The notes below the pieces were generated by a model, which was given only the letters and a program-made list of their open reading frames with translations, was not told the DNA's origin and made no database searches. A stretch of 64,000 bases of DNA from an uncultured Coriobacteriaceae bacterium (GTDB lineage Bacteria; Actinomycetota; Coriobacteriia; Coriobacteriales; Eggerthellaceae): contig UQDJ01000001.1 of assembly GCA_900539675.1 (NCBI GenBank), positions 111,416 to 175,415 on the forward strand, given 5' to 3'. The position numbers and the translations under genes are program-made. The stretch's first letter is position 1; each line of letters begins with the position of its first letter. Shown piece by piece: positions 1-8,469 of this stretch.

Positions 1-2
1 AT

Positions 3-995
3 TCAGAAGTATCAAAAACTGGCATTGTGCTTATCAATACCGGGTCTCCCGCTTCGCCAGATCCAAAAGACATTCGTCCTTACTTGATCGAATTCCTTTC
101 CGACAAGAACTTGGTGCGCATCCCTCATGCTATCTGGCTACCTATTTTGCATTGCATCATAGCGCGCAAGCGTCCTCAGAAAACTTCGCCTCGCTATCGG
201 TCCATTTGGACGCCTGCAGGGTCGCCCCTCTTGATAGAAACGTTTGCGCAACGCGACGCCCTCAACGATCGCTTTGCCAAGGCGGGTCTTTCTTACTACA
301 CGGAAGTCGGCATGCGATACGGTAAGCCTTCTATAGCTGAAGCCCTTACCAAGCTTGAGCAGCAGGGCTGTACCCAAATCTTCGGATTGCCTCTGTTCCC
401 TCAATCGGCCACCTGTACCACGCATACCTGCCTAGAAAAATTTGATGCTGAACTTTCGCATCACCCCACGCTTGAGCGAGCAGGAAGTATTGCCGGGTAT
501 TCCAACAACCCCCTGTATTGGCGCGCACTCGCCAACGCCATCAGTGATGTATGGCACTACACGCCCGGCAGCCGTCTGCTGTTTTCTCTTCATTCGGTTC
601 CCCTAGAAGACATCAAAGCGGGCGATACCTATATCGCTGAAGCCGAATTGGCACTCGGCAAGGTGGCAGATTTGTTAGGTCTTGCTCCTGAGGATTGGGC
701 TATTGCCTACCATTCTCGTTTTGAGGATTCGCGCAAATGGGCATCCCCGCACCCAAAAACCGTACTGGCACAGTGGGCAGCCGAAGGCATTACGCGTGTT
801 GCATTGGTAACCCCCGGATTTGCAGCAGATTGTTTGGAGTCACTCTACGACATAGCACAGGTAGCCAAAGAGTACTTTGAAGGATTGTGCGTTGCTCGCG
901 GAGCACAAGGAGAAGTGACCTATATTCCCGCCTTAAATGCCAGAGCCGATCATATTGATCTACTGTTTGATCTTATTACCAAGGCTCTACAATAG
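3..995 (+). CDS. hemH: Ferrochelatase (5' end outside window)
   Basis: Inserts iron into a porphyrin (proto- or coproporphyrin) in heme synthesis, in the cytosol or at the membrane face. The reading frame is open to the left edge, and the codons before the first GTG (position 27) encode KTGI leading into VLINTGSP. This is the normal ferrochelatase N-terminal strand, so the true start lies upstream of the window. Family marks are FSLHSVP around the catalytic histidine, the HSRFEDS segment, and PGFAADCLESLYDI carrying the conserved acidic residue near the C-terminus. The histidine loop reads HSVP rather than the common HGLP or HGIP. Heme made here would supply the cytochrome bd genes at 44 kb. 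It is convergent with the following usp gene. Confidence 0.9.
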   Translation, partial: SEVSKTGIVLINTGSPASPDPKDIRPYLIEFLSDKNLVRIPHAIWLPILHCIIARKRPQKTSPRYRSIWTPAGSPLLIETFAQRDALNDRFAKAGLSYYTEVGMRYGKPSIAEALTKLEQQGCTQIFGLPLFPQSATCTTHTCLEKFDAELSHHPTLERAGSIAGYSNNPLYWRALANAISDVWHYTPGSRLLFSLHSVPLEDIKAGDTYIAEAELALGKVADLLGLAPEDWAIAYHSRFEDSRKWASPHPKTVLAQWAAEGITRVALVTPGFAADCLESLYDIAQVAKEYFEGLCVARGAQGEVTYIPALNARADHIDLLFDLITKALQ

Positions 996-999
996 CTTT

Positions 1000-1041
1000 A
1001 AAAAAACCGGCGCACCGATCCTTTTCAGATCAGTACGCCGG
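1000..1041 (-). terminator. Intrinsic terminator of the 1072-1548 usp gene
   Basis: On the minus strand a 14-bp stem (GCCGGCG...CGCCGG with two G-U pairs) closes a six-base loop. It is followed by a run of seven U, just downstream of the usp stop codon and between the convergent hemH and usp genes. Confidence 0.8.
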
Positions 1042-1071
1042 CTTATCAACGATCAGCAAGAACGTGATCAG

Positions 1072-1548
1072 TTACTTAATAACCAAAACCGGGATAGGCG
1101 ATTCACGCAGTACTGCATAGCTTACCGAACCCAGAACGCCACGGATTGCGCCCAAGCCACGAGAGCCCATTACGATAAGGTCAGCCTTAATCTTTTCAGC
1201 ATAAGACAGAATGTCTGCAGCAGGAGTGTAGCCTGGAATAACCTCGATTTCAGCCTGATCACCCAGGTCATCAAGTGCGTCACCGATGCCAGCCTTAACT
1301 TTATCGGTTTCTTCAGCAATGGTCTTGTTATACAGATCCATGATGTCCTCAACAGAGAGCAAATACTGTTGCGGATCAAACGATGCGCTGTTGAAGTTTG
1401 CCGGAAGTTGAGCATTCGGATGTGTGGTTACGAAGACCAGATGCAGCTTAGCTTCTGGGTCACCCTTTACCATTTCGGCTGCCTTCTTCACTGCCTGCAA
1501 GGCGTGATCAGAGCCATCGTACGCAACAACGATATTCTTGAATACCAT
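1072..1548 (-). CDS. Universal stress protein, UspA family
   Basis: A 158-residue single-domain Usp protein, probably a cytosolic ATP-binding stress protein. The N-terminus VFKNIVVAYDGSDHA is the usual first beta strand. The C-terminal GSRGLGAIRGVLGSVS fits the ATP-binding pattern G-2x-G-9x-G(S/T). I choose the ATG at 1548 over an upstream in-frame start at 1575 because GGAGGGG lies six bases before it. It lies 92 bases downstream of a TetR gene on the same strand and may be co-transcribed with it. A paralogue with the same ATP motif is at 23850-24326. No target is known for either. Confidence 0.88.
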   Translation of the reverse strand: MVFKNIVVAYDGSDHALQAVKKAAEMVKGDPEAKLHLVFVTTHPNAQLPANFNSASFDPQQYLLSVEDIMDLYNKTIAEETDKVKAGIGDALDDLGDQAEIEVIPGYTPAADILSYAEKIKADLIVMGSRGLGAIRGVLGSVSYAVLRESPIPVLVIK

Positions 1549-1640
1549 GGTTACCCCTCCTTTAATATGACGCATTTACGCCGTATGAGCGCCTCCCAAA
1601 ACAGCACTCTTTGTACATGTATACCTTACCATGATCTGCC

Positions 1641-2336
1641 CTATTGTGCAGCGGTTTCTCCTTCGTCATCCGGCAGAAAGCAACCCTTGGTTGGCAGCGG
1701 ATCAAGCGTAATAACTCCTTCAGGATCCACAGCGATTGAACGAAGATACGTGGCAATGGCATTGTCTACTTCATAGTCCACATCTATCTTGCCTTCGAAT
1801 ACACACCAGTAGAACAAAAGGCCAGTTGAAGCAGCGGCAATGCGCAGAAGCGACTCATCAGTATCAACTTCGGGACGAATAAGACCCTGCTCCTTAGCGT
1901 CATCAATATAGGTACGCACCGTAGCAATAATGAAATCGTCCTTGGCATCACGATGAATAAAGTCGAAGAACGGGTTGTGGTTTGATGCATACAAGCCAGA
2001 AACAAATTCCAAGCCCATATCTTTGCAGTACTTTACGTATGCGCGATAAATAATCAGGCAGCGTTCTACCGGGTTGTATTTTTCGCTTTCCTTCAGAGCC
2101 TCTTCGCGATATGGCACGAAAGCATACTTGAGGTAATAGGAGATCAGGTCTTCCTTACCGCTGAATAAATTGTAAAAACTACCCGTAGAAAGACCGGCTT
2201 CATCGCAAATATTGCGAACGGTTAACTGCTTCATGCCATCGCGGTTAACCAACTTGATTGCAGCTTTGAGAAGCTTTTCACGGGTGACCTGCGCACGTGT
2301 TTCATGAACTGAAACATATTCATTTCGCCTGATCAT
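1641..2336 (-). CDS. TetR/AcrR-family transcriptional regulator
   Basis: 231 residues with an N-terminal helix-turn-helix typical of TetR repressors (TREKLLKAAIKLVNRDG, then LTVRNICDEAGLSTGSFYNLF, split here for length). The C-terminal half is the variable ligand and dimerisation domain, and its inducer cannot be read from sequence. AGGAGG lies about seven bases before the ATG. It sits upstream of usp (1072-1548) on the same strand, which is the most likely co-transcribed or regulated neighbour. Confidence 0.85.
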   Translation of the reverse strand: MIRRNEYVSVHETRAQVTREKLLKAAIKLVNRDGMKQLTVRNICDEAGLSTGSFYNLFSGKEDLISYYLKYAFVPYREEALKESEKYNPVERCLIIYRAYVKYCKDMGLEFVSGLYASNHNPFFDFIHRDAKDDFIIATVRTYIDDAKEQGLIRPEVDTDESLLRIAAASTGLLFYWCVFEGKIDVDYEVDNAIATYLRSIAVDPEGVITLDPLPTKGCFLPDDEGETAAQ

Positions 2337-2526
2337 TCGCGATTTCCTCCTTTTTCCCCGTTCTCTAACGCGAAATCAATAATGCAACACTATACCGGAA
2401 TACGTACAATGCCAAACACCTTCATACTAATCCTCGCGATATGAACATGTTTTAATTCTGGCACAATTTAGCGTTTCTGGTACATCGAATCGTGTGGGCG
2501 GAATATTCTTTTTCATGAGCATGGCA

Positions 2527-2555
2527 ATAAAAAAGGGGTGCGCCCAGGCGCACCC
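2527..2555 (-). terminator. Intrinsic terminator of cysS
   Basis: On the minus strand GGGTGCGCC-TG-GGCGCACCC forms a perfect 9-bp stem with a two-base spacer, followed by CTTTTTTATT. It lies 35 bases after the cysS stop and probably ends the clpC-ispD-ispF-cysS transcript. Confidence 0.88.
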
Positions 2556-2590
2556 TTGCAACCGCATCTGCACGACTTGAACAGCGTTCG

Positions 2591-4093
2591 CTACGCTCGG
2601 CTTACGCGAGCACCCTGCGGGGTATCCTCTATCACATACCCCAGTGCTGTCAGACCATCACGGATGCGGTCGGCAACTGCGAAATCTTTATTCTTGCGCG
2701 CATCAGCACGCTTATCCAACAAAGCCTGCAGCGCCTCTTCAGTGTTGGTCCCTTCATATCCAGCAACCGATGCTGCCAACTCTCGAACTTCGTGATTGTC
2801 GGCAATTTCTTCTTCAGCTGCTACCTCGCTTGCCAAATTGATGCCTAAAACGCCCAGCAATTCTTCAACGGCAGCTGCACCTGAAACGATAGCGTCAGCA
2901 TCAGCTGCATTAACCACACCACCTGCAAGCAAGGCGTTGGCCTCAGTGACAAACGCAAAGATAGCACCCAGAGCACCAGCCGTATTGAAATCATCATCCA
3001 TGGCATCTGTGAAGCCTGTGCGCATGGCATCAAGTGCCTTTATGTAGGCTTTTCTATCTACCGCTGCAGCATCGGCCGAGGTATTAGCGCACAGCCATTG
3101 GGTGTTCTTGACAAACGTAATAAGTCTGTTGAGCGCCGATTCAGCTTCGCGCAAACGCTCATCAGAGAAATCCAGAGGGCTGCGGTAGTGCGTTTGCAGC
3201 ATCAGCATGCGCACAACGCGGGCATCGGTGGTCTTGAGCACATCACGCAGCAATAAGAAGTTTCCCAGCGACTTAGACATCTTTTCAGAATTGATTTGCA
3301 GCATGCCACCATGCATCCAGTAGTTGGCAAACGTGCAGCCACAAGCCGCCTCTGACTGAGCTCGTTCGTTTTCGTGATGCGGGAACGCCAGATCAGCCCC
3401 GCCACCATGAATATCGAACGGCAAGCCAAGGTATTTTTCCGCCATGGCAGAGCATTCGATATGCCAACCCGGACGACCCTTGCCCCACGGAGAGTCCCAC
3501 GAAGGCTCGCCTGGCTTTGCTGCCTTCCATAAAGCAAAGTCCAACGGATCACGTTTGCGATCCTCTAGGCCCTGTCCATCGGCACGCAGTTCACGATGTC
3601 CCGATTCCATTTCGTCCACATTGCGATTGGACAGCTTACCGTAGCCATCATACGAGCGCACGGCAAAATACACGTCGCCTTCAACCTCGTAGGCATGGCC
3701 TTGAGCAACCAACTTTTCTACCAGCGCAATCATGGCGTCAATTTCTTCAGTAGCGCGCGGGCGGATATCAGGGTCCATTACCCCTGCCGCATGCATATCA
3801 TCGATAAAGGCCTGCGCATATTCAGCTGCCACATCTGCAGCACTGCGGTTTTCCTCTTTGGCCTTGTTGATAATCTTGTCATCTACATCGGTGATATTCT
3901 GCACGAACGTCACCTCAAAGCCGCGCCATTCCAGATAACGACGAATAGCATCAAAGGAAATAAACGTACGCGCGTTGCCGATATGAATGTAGTTATACAC
4001 CGTAGGACCACACACATACATGCCCACTTTCCCCTCATGCACGGGAACAAATGGGCGCTTTTCGCGAGCCATGGTGTCATAAATTCGAATCAT
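2591..4093 (-). CDS. cysS: Cysteinyl-tRNA synthetase
   Basis: A class I aminoacyl-tRNA synthetase of 500 residues that charges tRNA-Cys. It begins MIRIYDTMAREKRPF, has the zinc-site VCGPTVYNYIHIGNAR (with the HIGH signature as HIGN) and, later, SEKMSKS, the KMSKS loop. The C-terminal helical DALR-type domain is intact. An upstream in-frame ATG at 4129 would add 12 residues but has no ribosome-binding site. The ATG at 4093 has AAAGGAGA upstream with a rather long 11-base spacer. It is the last gene of a four-gene same-strand group with clpC, ispD and ispF. The gap to ispF is 78 bases. Confidence 0.95.
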   Translation of the reverse strand: MIRIYDTMAREKRPFVPVHEGKVGMYVCGPTVYNYIHIGNARTFISFDAIRRYLEWRGFEVTFVQNITDVDDKIINKAKEENRSAADVAAEYAQAFIDDMHAAGVMDPDIRPRATEEIDAMIALVEKLVAQGHAYEVEGDVYFAVRSYDGYGKLSNRNVDEMESGHRELRADGQGLEDRKRDPLDFALWKAAKPGEPSWDSPWGKGRPGWHIECSAMAEKYLGLPFDIHGGGADLAFPHHENERAQSEAACGCTFANYWMHGGMLQINSEKMSKSLGNFLLLRDVLKTTDARVVRMLMLQTHYRSPLDFSDERLREAESALNRLITFVKNTQWLCANTSADAAAVDRKAYIKALDAMRTGFTDAMDDDFNTAGALGAIFAFVTEANALLAGGVVNAADADAIVSGAAAVEELLGVLGINLASEVAAEEEIADNHEVRELAASVAGYEGTNTEEALQALLDKRADARKNKDFAVADRIRDGLTALGYVIEDTPQGARVSRA

Positions 4094-4171
4094 TATGTCT
4101 CTATCTCCTTTATCATTCATATCAAGCATCCGCCACTATCCGCGCACTCCTGCAATAGGTGCGGGCAGTCC

Positions 4172-4681
4172 TTATGCCACCTTACAGACCAAAGCCACCG
4201 CCTGGGCAGAAATTCCCTCTTCGCGGCCTTCAAAACCCAAGTGCTCTGTCGTGGTGGCCTTCACGCCTACATTTTCAACAGGAATGCCGCACGCACGTGC
4301 TAAATTTTTGCGCATGGCATCACGAAACGGCGAAAGCTTTGGTGCCTGAGCGGCAATGACACAGTCTATATCGATGATAGCGTAGCCATCGCCGCGAACC
4401 TTTTTTGCTACCGCCGCCAAAAGCTTCAGCGAATCAGCGCCCTTATAAGCTGGATCGGTATCAGGAAATAGCTTGCCAATATCGCCTCCGCGAATGGCGC
4501 CCAGCAGCGCATCAGCCACCGCATGCGCCAACACGTCCGCATCAGAATGGCCCGCTAAACCTTGTTTATGAGGGATGTCCACGCCACCCAAAATCAACTT
4601 ACGATCGGGCGCAAATGCGTGAACGTCATAGCCTAAGCCTACGCGCAATGCGCGCAGCGTATAAGTTGCACTCATGGGCAT
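4172..4681 (-). CDS. ispF: 2-C-methyl-D-erythritol 2,4-cyclodiphosphate synthase
   Basis: Fifth enzyme of the MEP isoprenoid pathway, forming the cyclodiphosphate with loss of CMP. The family motif RVGLGYDVHAF supplies the D-x-H metal ligands near residue 17. It is followed by GGVDIPHKQGLAGHSDADVL with the third ligand histidine, and the C-terminal substrate segment is complete. The 169-residue length is normal. The ATG overlaps the ispD stop as TAATG, indicating translational coupling with the enzyme two steps earlier in the pathway. An ATG two codons downstream is also possible. Confidence 0.95.
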   Translation of the reverse strand: MPMSATYTLRALRVGLGYDVHAFAPDRKLILGGVDIPHKQGLAGHSDADVLAHAVADALLGAIRGGDIGKLFPDTDPAYKGADSLKLLAAVAKKVRGDGYAIIDIDCVIAAQAPKLSPFRDAMRKNLARACGIPVENVGVKATTTEHLGFEGREEGISAQAVALVCKVA

Positions 4682-5583
4682 TAATCTTTCTTGTCAGATA
4701 GATCAGAAGCGTCCTCGTCACCGCTTAAAGCGTCTTGTTCTTCCTGCTTCTGACGGCGTTCTGCCAACGCAGCGCGCACAGCGGCCGACATGAGCAGATA
4801 GTCTTCCGGAACCGTCAACTTAATATTGTCACGCTTACCTTCAACCACCAAAACGCGACCACCCAAGCGTTCAATCAGCGACGAATCATCGGTACCCACA
4901 AAGCCATCAGAAAGCGCCGAAGCGTGAGCGCGTCGATATATTCCCGCCCGGAAAATCTGCGGAGTTTGAGCGTTCCAAAATACCGAACGGTCTGGCGTAC
5001 CAACAACCACGCCATTTTCTACCACTTTAAGGGTGTCGATAGAAGGATGCCCCACCAGGGCACCATCGCAGTCAATGTTGCCCTTGACGGTATTGATGGT
5101 GTGTTCAATAAGCTCCTTGGTTACCAGAGGACGGGCACCATCATGCAACATGACGTATTCATATGATTCCGGCACCAATTCCAACCCAGAAAACGCCGAT
5201 TCCTGACGAATGGAGCCGGAAGGAGCAAACACGATCGGGGTCACAAACGGGAAGGGATCAATAGCCTTCTTGCGATATTCCTCCGTGCGCTCTTCGGGAC
5301 ACACAATAACAATTAAGCCCACATCACCCACGGCGTCAAAGACTTCGGCCGAACGGGTCAAAATGGGCTTACCTGCAATTTCTACCAGCTGCTTGCCACC
5401 TTCGCGGCCAAAGCGCTCTCCGCTACCACCAGCCAAAATGATGACGGCGGTTTTAGGGTCTTTATCAACAACACCCTCAAGGCGGGTCTCCGCCTTGAGG
5501 GCATCAAAATTCATATCATCTATGAGCGCCATCGCGTGCTTCAGTACGGACGGAACATAAACCGGATCAATAGAGTCACTCAT
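4681..5583 (-). CDS. ispD: 2-C-methyl-D-erythritol 4-phosphate cytidylyltransferase
   Basis: Third enzyme of the MEP pathway, transferring CMP to methylerythritol phosphate. The nucleotide-binding loop VIILAGGSGERFG with downstream GGKQLVEI is clear, as are MLHDGARPLV and the GTDDSSLIE segment. At 300 residues it is longer than the usual ~230. About 45 residues precede the catalytic domain (VPSVLKHAMALIDDMNFDAL region), and an acidic tail ends SGDEDASDLSDKKD. ATG 5583 is preferred over TTG 5589 because AGGAG lies seven bases upstream. It follows clpC by 41 bases, so it is probably in the clpC operon. Confidence 0.93.
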   Translation of the reverse strand: MSDSIDPVYVPSVLKHAMALIDDMNFDALKAETRLEGVVDKDPKTAVIILAGGSGERFGREGGKQLVEIAGKPILTRSAEVFDAVGDVGLIVIVCPEERTEEYRKKAIDPFPFVTPIVFAPSGSIRQESAFSGLELVPESYEYVMLHDGARPLVTKELIEHTINTVKGNIDCDGALVGHPSIDTLKVVENGVVVGTPDRSVFWNAQTPQIFRAGIYRRAHASALSDGFVGTDDSSLIERLGGRVLVVEGKRDNIKLTVPEDYLLMSAAVRAALAERRQKQEEQDALSGDEDASDLSDKKD

Positions 5584-5624
5584 GAACAATCTCCTGCACT
5601 TTTACACGCTTACTCGCGCATTCG

Positions 5625-8195
5625 TTAGTCGGCTGCTCCATCACTCGAAGACGATCCGCCACCGCGTCTCGAAAGACCAGCATGTCCCAAATCGTATCCT
5701 GCCAAAAGCAGCTCTGCTTCCGCAGCTATGGTATCACGCTTGCGCGGTGCAGGGATAGCTCCCTCGCCCTGAGTGAACACTAAGTGGTCGCCTTCCACGT
5801 CCGCTTCAATAACCGAGCCGCTTGTCCACTTGCCTTCCAAGATTTCCTCAGATAAGGGATCTTCAACCAAGCGCTGGATAGCACGACGCAGCGGACGCGC
5901 ACCAAAGGAAAGATCAGTGCCCTCCTTGGCAATAAAGCGGCTAGCTTCAGGCGTCAAGTTGATAGTCATGTTCTGCTCGATCAGACGCTGACGCAGCTCA
6001 TCAATCATCAGATCAACAATTTGAACAATCTCATCTTCAGTCAGCGACTTGAACACGATGATCTCATCGATACGATTCAAGAATTCAGGACGGAAGAGCT
6101 TTTTCACTTCGCTCATCACGCGCTGCTTGATTTCTTTATCGTCCATACCGCCATTCTTGCCAGACGAAAAGCCCAGAGGCGTAGTCGACGTAATCTCTCG
6201 TGCACCCACGTTTGACGTCATGATGATGACCGTATTGCGGAAGTCCACAATCCTGCCCTGACTATCCGTCAGGCGGCCTTCCTCCAAGATCTGGAGCAAG
6301 ATATTAAAGACATCCGGATGAGCCTTTTCGATTTCGTCAAACAGCACCACCGAGTAAGGACGCTGTCGCACGGCCTTGGTCAACTGACCGCCCTCGTCGT
6401 AGCCCACATATCCCGGAGGTGAACCAACCAGACGTGAAACCGAGTGCTTCTCCATATACTCAGACATATCGAACGACAGCAGAGCATCTTCGGAGTTGAA
6501 CAGAAATTCCGCCAACGCCTTGGAAAGTTCGGTTTTGCCTACCCCTGACGGGCCCAAGAAGATAAACGACCCGGCCGGACGTTTCGGATCCTTAAGACCC
6601 GAGCGGCTACGACGGATAGCCTTAGCAAGAGCGCTCACCGCTTCATCTTGGCCAATAACGCGCTCATGAAGCACGCTTTCCATGCGCAACAGCTTTTCAG
6701 TCTCCGCCTCGGTCAGATTGGACACCGGCACGCCGGTGGTCATTGACACGATGTCGGCAACCTCCTCTACGCCCACTTCACTCATGGACTTTTTGGATTC
6801 GTCTTCCCATTTCTGGATTGCCGTATCGCGCTTAGTCTTCAGCTTGCCTTCTTCATCGCGCAGTGAAGCTGCACGCTCATAATCCTGGTTGGCTGCCGCC
6901 GTTTCACGCTGCGTGCGCACCTTGCGCAGCTCGTCGTCGATAGACTGTACCTCTTCAGGCAGTACCATGTTGCGAATGCGCATACGTGCGCCCGCTTCGT
7001 CCAAGACATCAATCGCCTTGTCGGGCAAATACCTATCCTGAATGTAACGATCGGACAGATTGACTGCCGCACTGAGTGCTTCATCGGTGAAATGTACGTG
7101 ATGATGCTGCTCGTAGCGGTCGCGCAACCCTTCCAGAATGCGTACGGCCTGCTCCTCATTGGGCTCTTTAACCAGCACGGTTTGGAAACGGCGCTCAAAA
7201 GCCGAATCCTTTTCGATGTGCTTGCGGTATTCATCCAGTGTGGTAGCACCAATAATCTGAATTTCGCCACGGGACAGCGGCGGCTTTAAAATAGCTGCCG
7301 CATCGATAGAACCTTCAGCCGCGCCCGCACCAATCAACGTGTGTAGCTCATCGATAAACAGGATAATATCTCCTGCCTGCTCCACTTCCTTGATGCACTT
7401 CTTCAGGCGCTCTTCAAATTCGCCGCGGTACTTAGAGCCTGCGACCAGAGCGGAAACATCCAGGGTTACAATACGCACATTGTGCAGAATATCCGGCACC
7501 TGATCGGCCACAATAAGCTGAGCCAAGCCTTCGACCACCGCCGTTTTGCCCACGCCAGGTTCGCCGATAAGCAGCGGATTGTTCTTCTGACGACGGGACA
7601 AAATTTGCATCACGCGCTCAATTTCGCCTGCACGACCAATAACCGGATCCAGCTTGCCATCACGTGCCTTCTTGGTCAGATCGGTACCGAACTCCTTGAG
7701 CATACTATCCGAGGCGTTCACCGTAGGGTCAAAGTTTGCGCCGGCATAGACCGCAGATTGGCCTACCAAATCATTGAGTGCACCGCGAATATCATCGCCG
7801 GTAACACCTAAGCGCTGTAGCACGTCCATTGCCGTGCCTTCACCTTCACGCACAATGCCCAACAGCAAATGCTCAGTGGAGATGTAACTTTTACCCATCT
7901 GCATAGCTTCACGCAAGGAATTTTCCAGTACGCGCTTTACCCGCGGCGTGAAGCTCAAATGGCCCGATACATCCGTATTTTCATCGATGTTGACAATCTG
8001 GCGCACGCAGTCAACTGCAGCGTCGTACTTAACACCCAAACGATCCAGTGCCTGAGCAGCAAGACCGTCTTGTTCTTTCATTAACGCAAGCAGCACATGT
8101 TCAGTACCCACATAAGGCTGGTGCAGCGCACGCGCCTCATCCTGGGCTAAAACAAGGACCTTTCGCGCCTTGTCAGTAAATTTATCAAATGACAT
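5625..8195 (-). CDS. clpC: ATP-dependent Clp protease ATPase ClpC
   Basis: An 856-residue HSP100 unfoldase that feeds ClpP. It has two N-terminal Clp-N repeats (residues about 1-145), a first AAA+ module with Walker A GEPGVGKT at 211-218, a middle coiled region with a UVR-like segment (about 418-451), and a second AAA+ module with GPSGVGKT near 547. The Clp D2-small domain and a Gly/Ser-rich tail follow. The UVR/middle domain marks it as ClpC rather than ClpA or ClpB. A perfect CIRCE element lies 38-64 bases upstream, so HrcA control is expected. No ctsR, mcsA or mcsB precedes it. ispD, ispF and cysS follow on the same strand. Confidence 0.96.
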   Translation of the reverse strand: MSFDKFTDKARKVLVLAQDEARALHQPYVGTEHVLLALMKEQDGLAAQALDRLGVKYDAAVDCVRQIVNIDENTDVSGHLSFTPRVKRVLENSLREAMQMGKSYISTEHLLLGIVREGEGTAMDVLQRLGVTGDDIRGALNDLVGQSAVYAGANFDPTVNASDSMLKEFGTDLTKKARDGKLDPVIGRAGEIERVMQILSRRQKNNPLLIGEPGVGKTAVVEGLAQLIVADQVPDILHNVRIVTLDVSALVAGSKYRGEFEERLKKCIKEVEQAGDIILFIDELHTLIGAGAAEGSIDAAAILKPPLSRGEIQIIGATTLDEYRKHIEKDSAFERRFQTVLVKEPNEEQAVRILEGLRDRYEQHHHVHFTDEALSAAVNLSDRYIQDRYLPDKAIDVLDEAGARMRIRNMVLPEEVQSIDDELRKVRTQRETAAANQDYERAASLRDEEGKLKTKRDTAIQKWEDESKKSMSEVGVEEVADIVSMTTGVPVSNLTEAETEKLLRMESVLHERVIGQDEAVSALAKAIRRSRSGLKDPKRPAGSFIFLGPSGVGKTELSKALAEFLFNSEDALLSFDMSEYMEKHSVSRLVGSPPGYVGYDEGGQLTKAVRQRPYSVVLFDEIEKAHPDVFNILLQILEEGRLTDSQGRIVDFRNTVIIMTSNVGAREITSTTPLGFSSGKNGGMDDKEIKQRVMSEVKKLFRPEFLNRIDEIIVFKSLTEDEIVQIVDLMIDELRQRLIEQNMTINLTPEASRFIAKEGTDLSFGARPLRRAIQRLVEDPLSEEILEGKWTSGSVIEADVEGDHLVFTQGEGAIPAPRKRDTIAAEAELLLAGYDLGHAGLSRRGGGSSSSDGAAD

Positions 8196-8232
8196 GTTGC
8201 CTCATTTCATGGTTACAATTGCATTTGCTATC

Positions 8233-8259
8233 TTAGCACTCTCATTATCTGAGTGCTAA
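8233..8259. promoter_or_regulatory. CIRCE operator (HrcA-binding site) upstream of clpC
   Basis: TTAGCACTC-N9-GAGTGCTAA is an exact match to the CIRCE inverted repeat bound by the heat-shock repressor HrcA. It lies 38 bases before the clpC start codon. A TTGTCA hexamer overlaps its distal edge on the minus strand, so the operator probably overlaps the promoter. Confidence 0.95.
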
Positions 8260-8302
8260 ATTGACAAGTTCCCGTAATATTTTTCTCAATTGTGACCGAT
8301 TT

Positions 8303-8328
8303 ACAACAAAGCGCCCCGAAGGGCGCTT
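8303..8328 (-). terminator. Hairpin terminator downstream of lysS
   Basis: On the minus strand AAGCGCCC-TTCG-GGGCGCTT forms an 8-bp stem closed by a stable UUCG tetraloop and followed by TGTTGT. The U tract is imperfect. It lies about 140 bases after the lysS stop and before the clpC promoter. Confidence 0.6.
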
Positions 8329-8469
8329 AAGAAAACGTATATTGTGCAAAGATAAGACTGGACTGTGAGCCATCTACTTCATACGAGCAGTAACTGAGGT
8401 TTACCTCACTTGTCTTCTAAGAGAAAGTTAGGCATACGTTATCTGTCTCATCCCCGATGCAATAGAACT

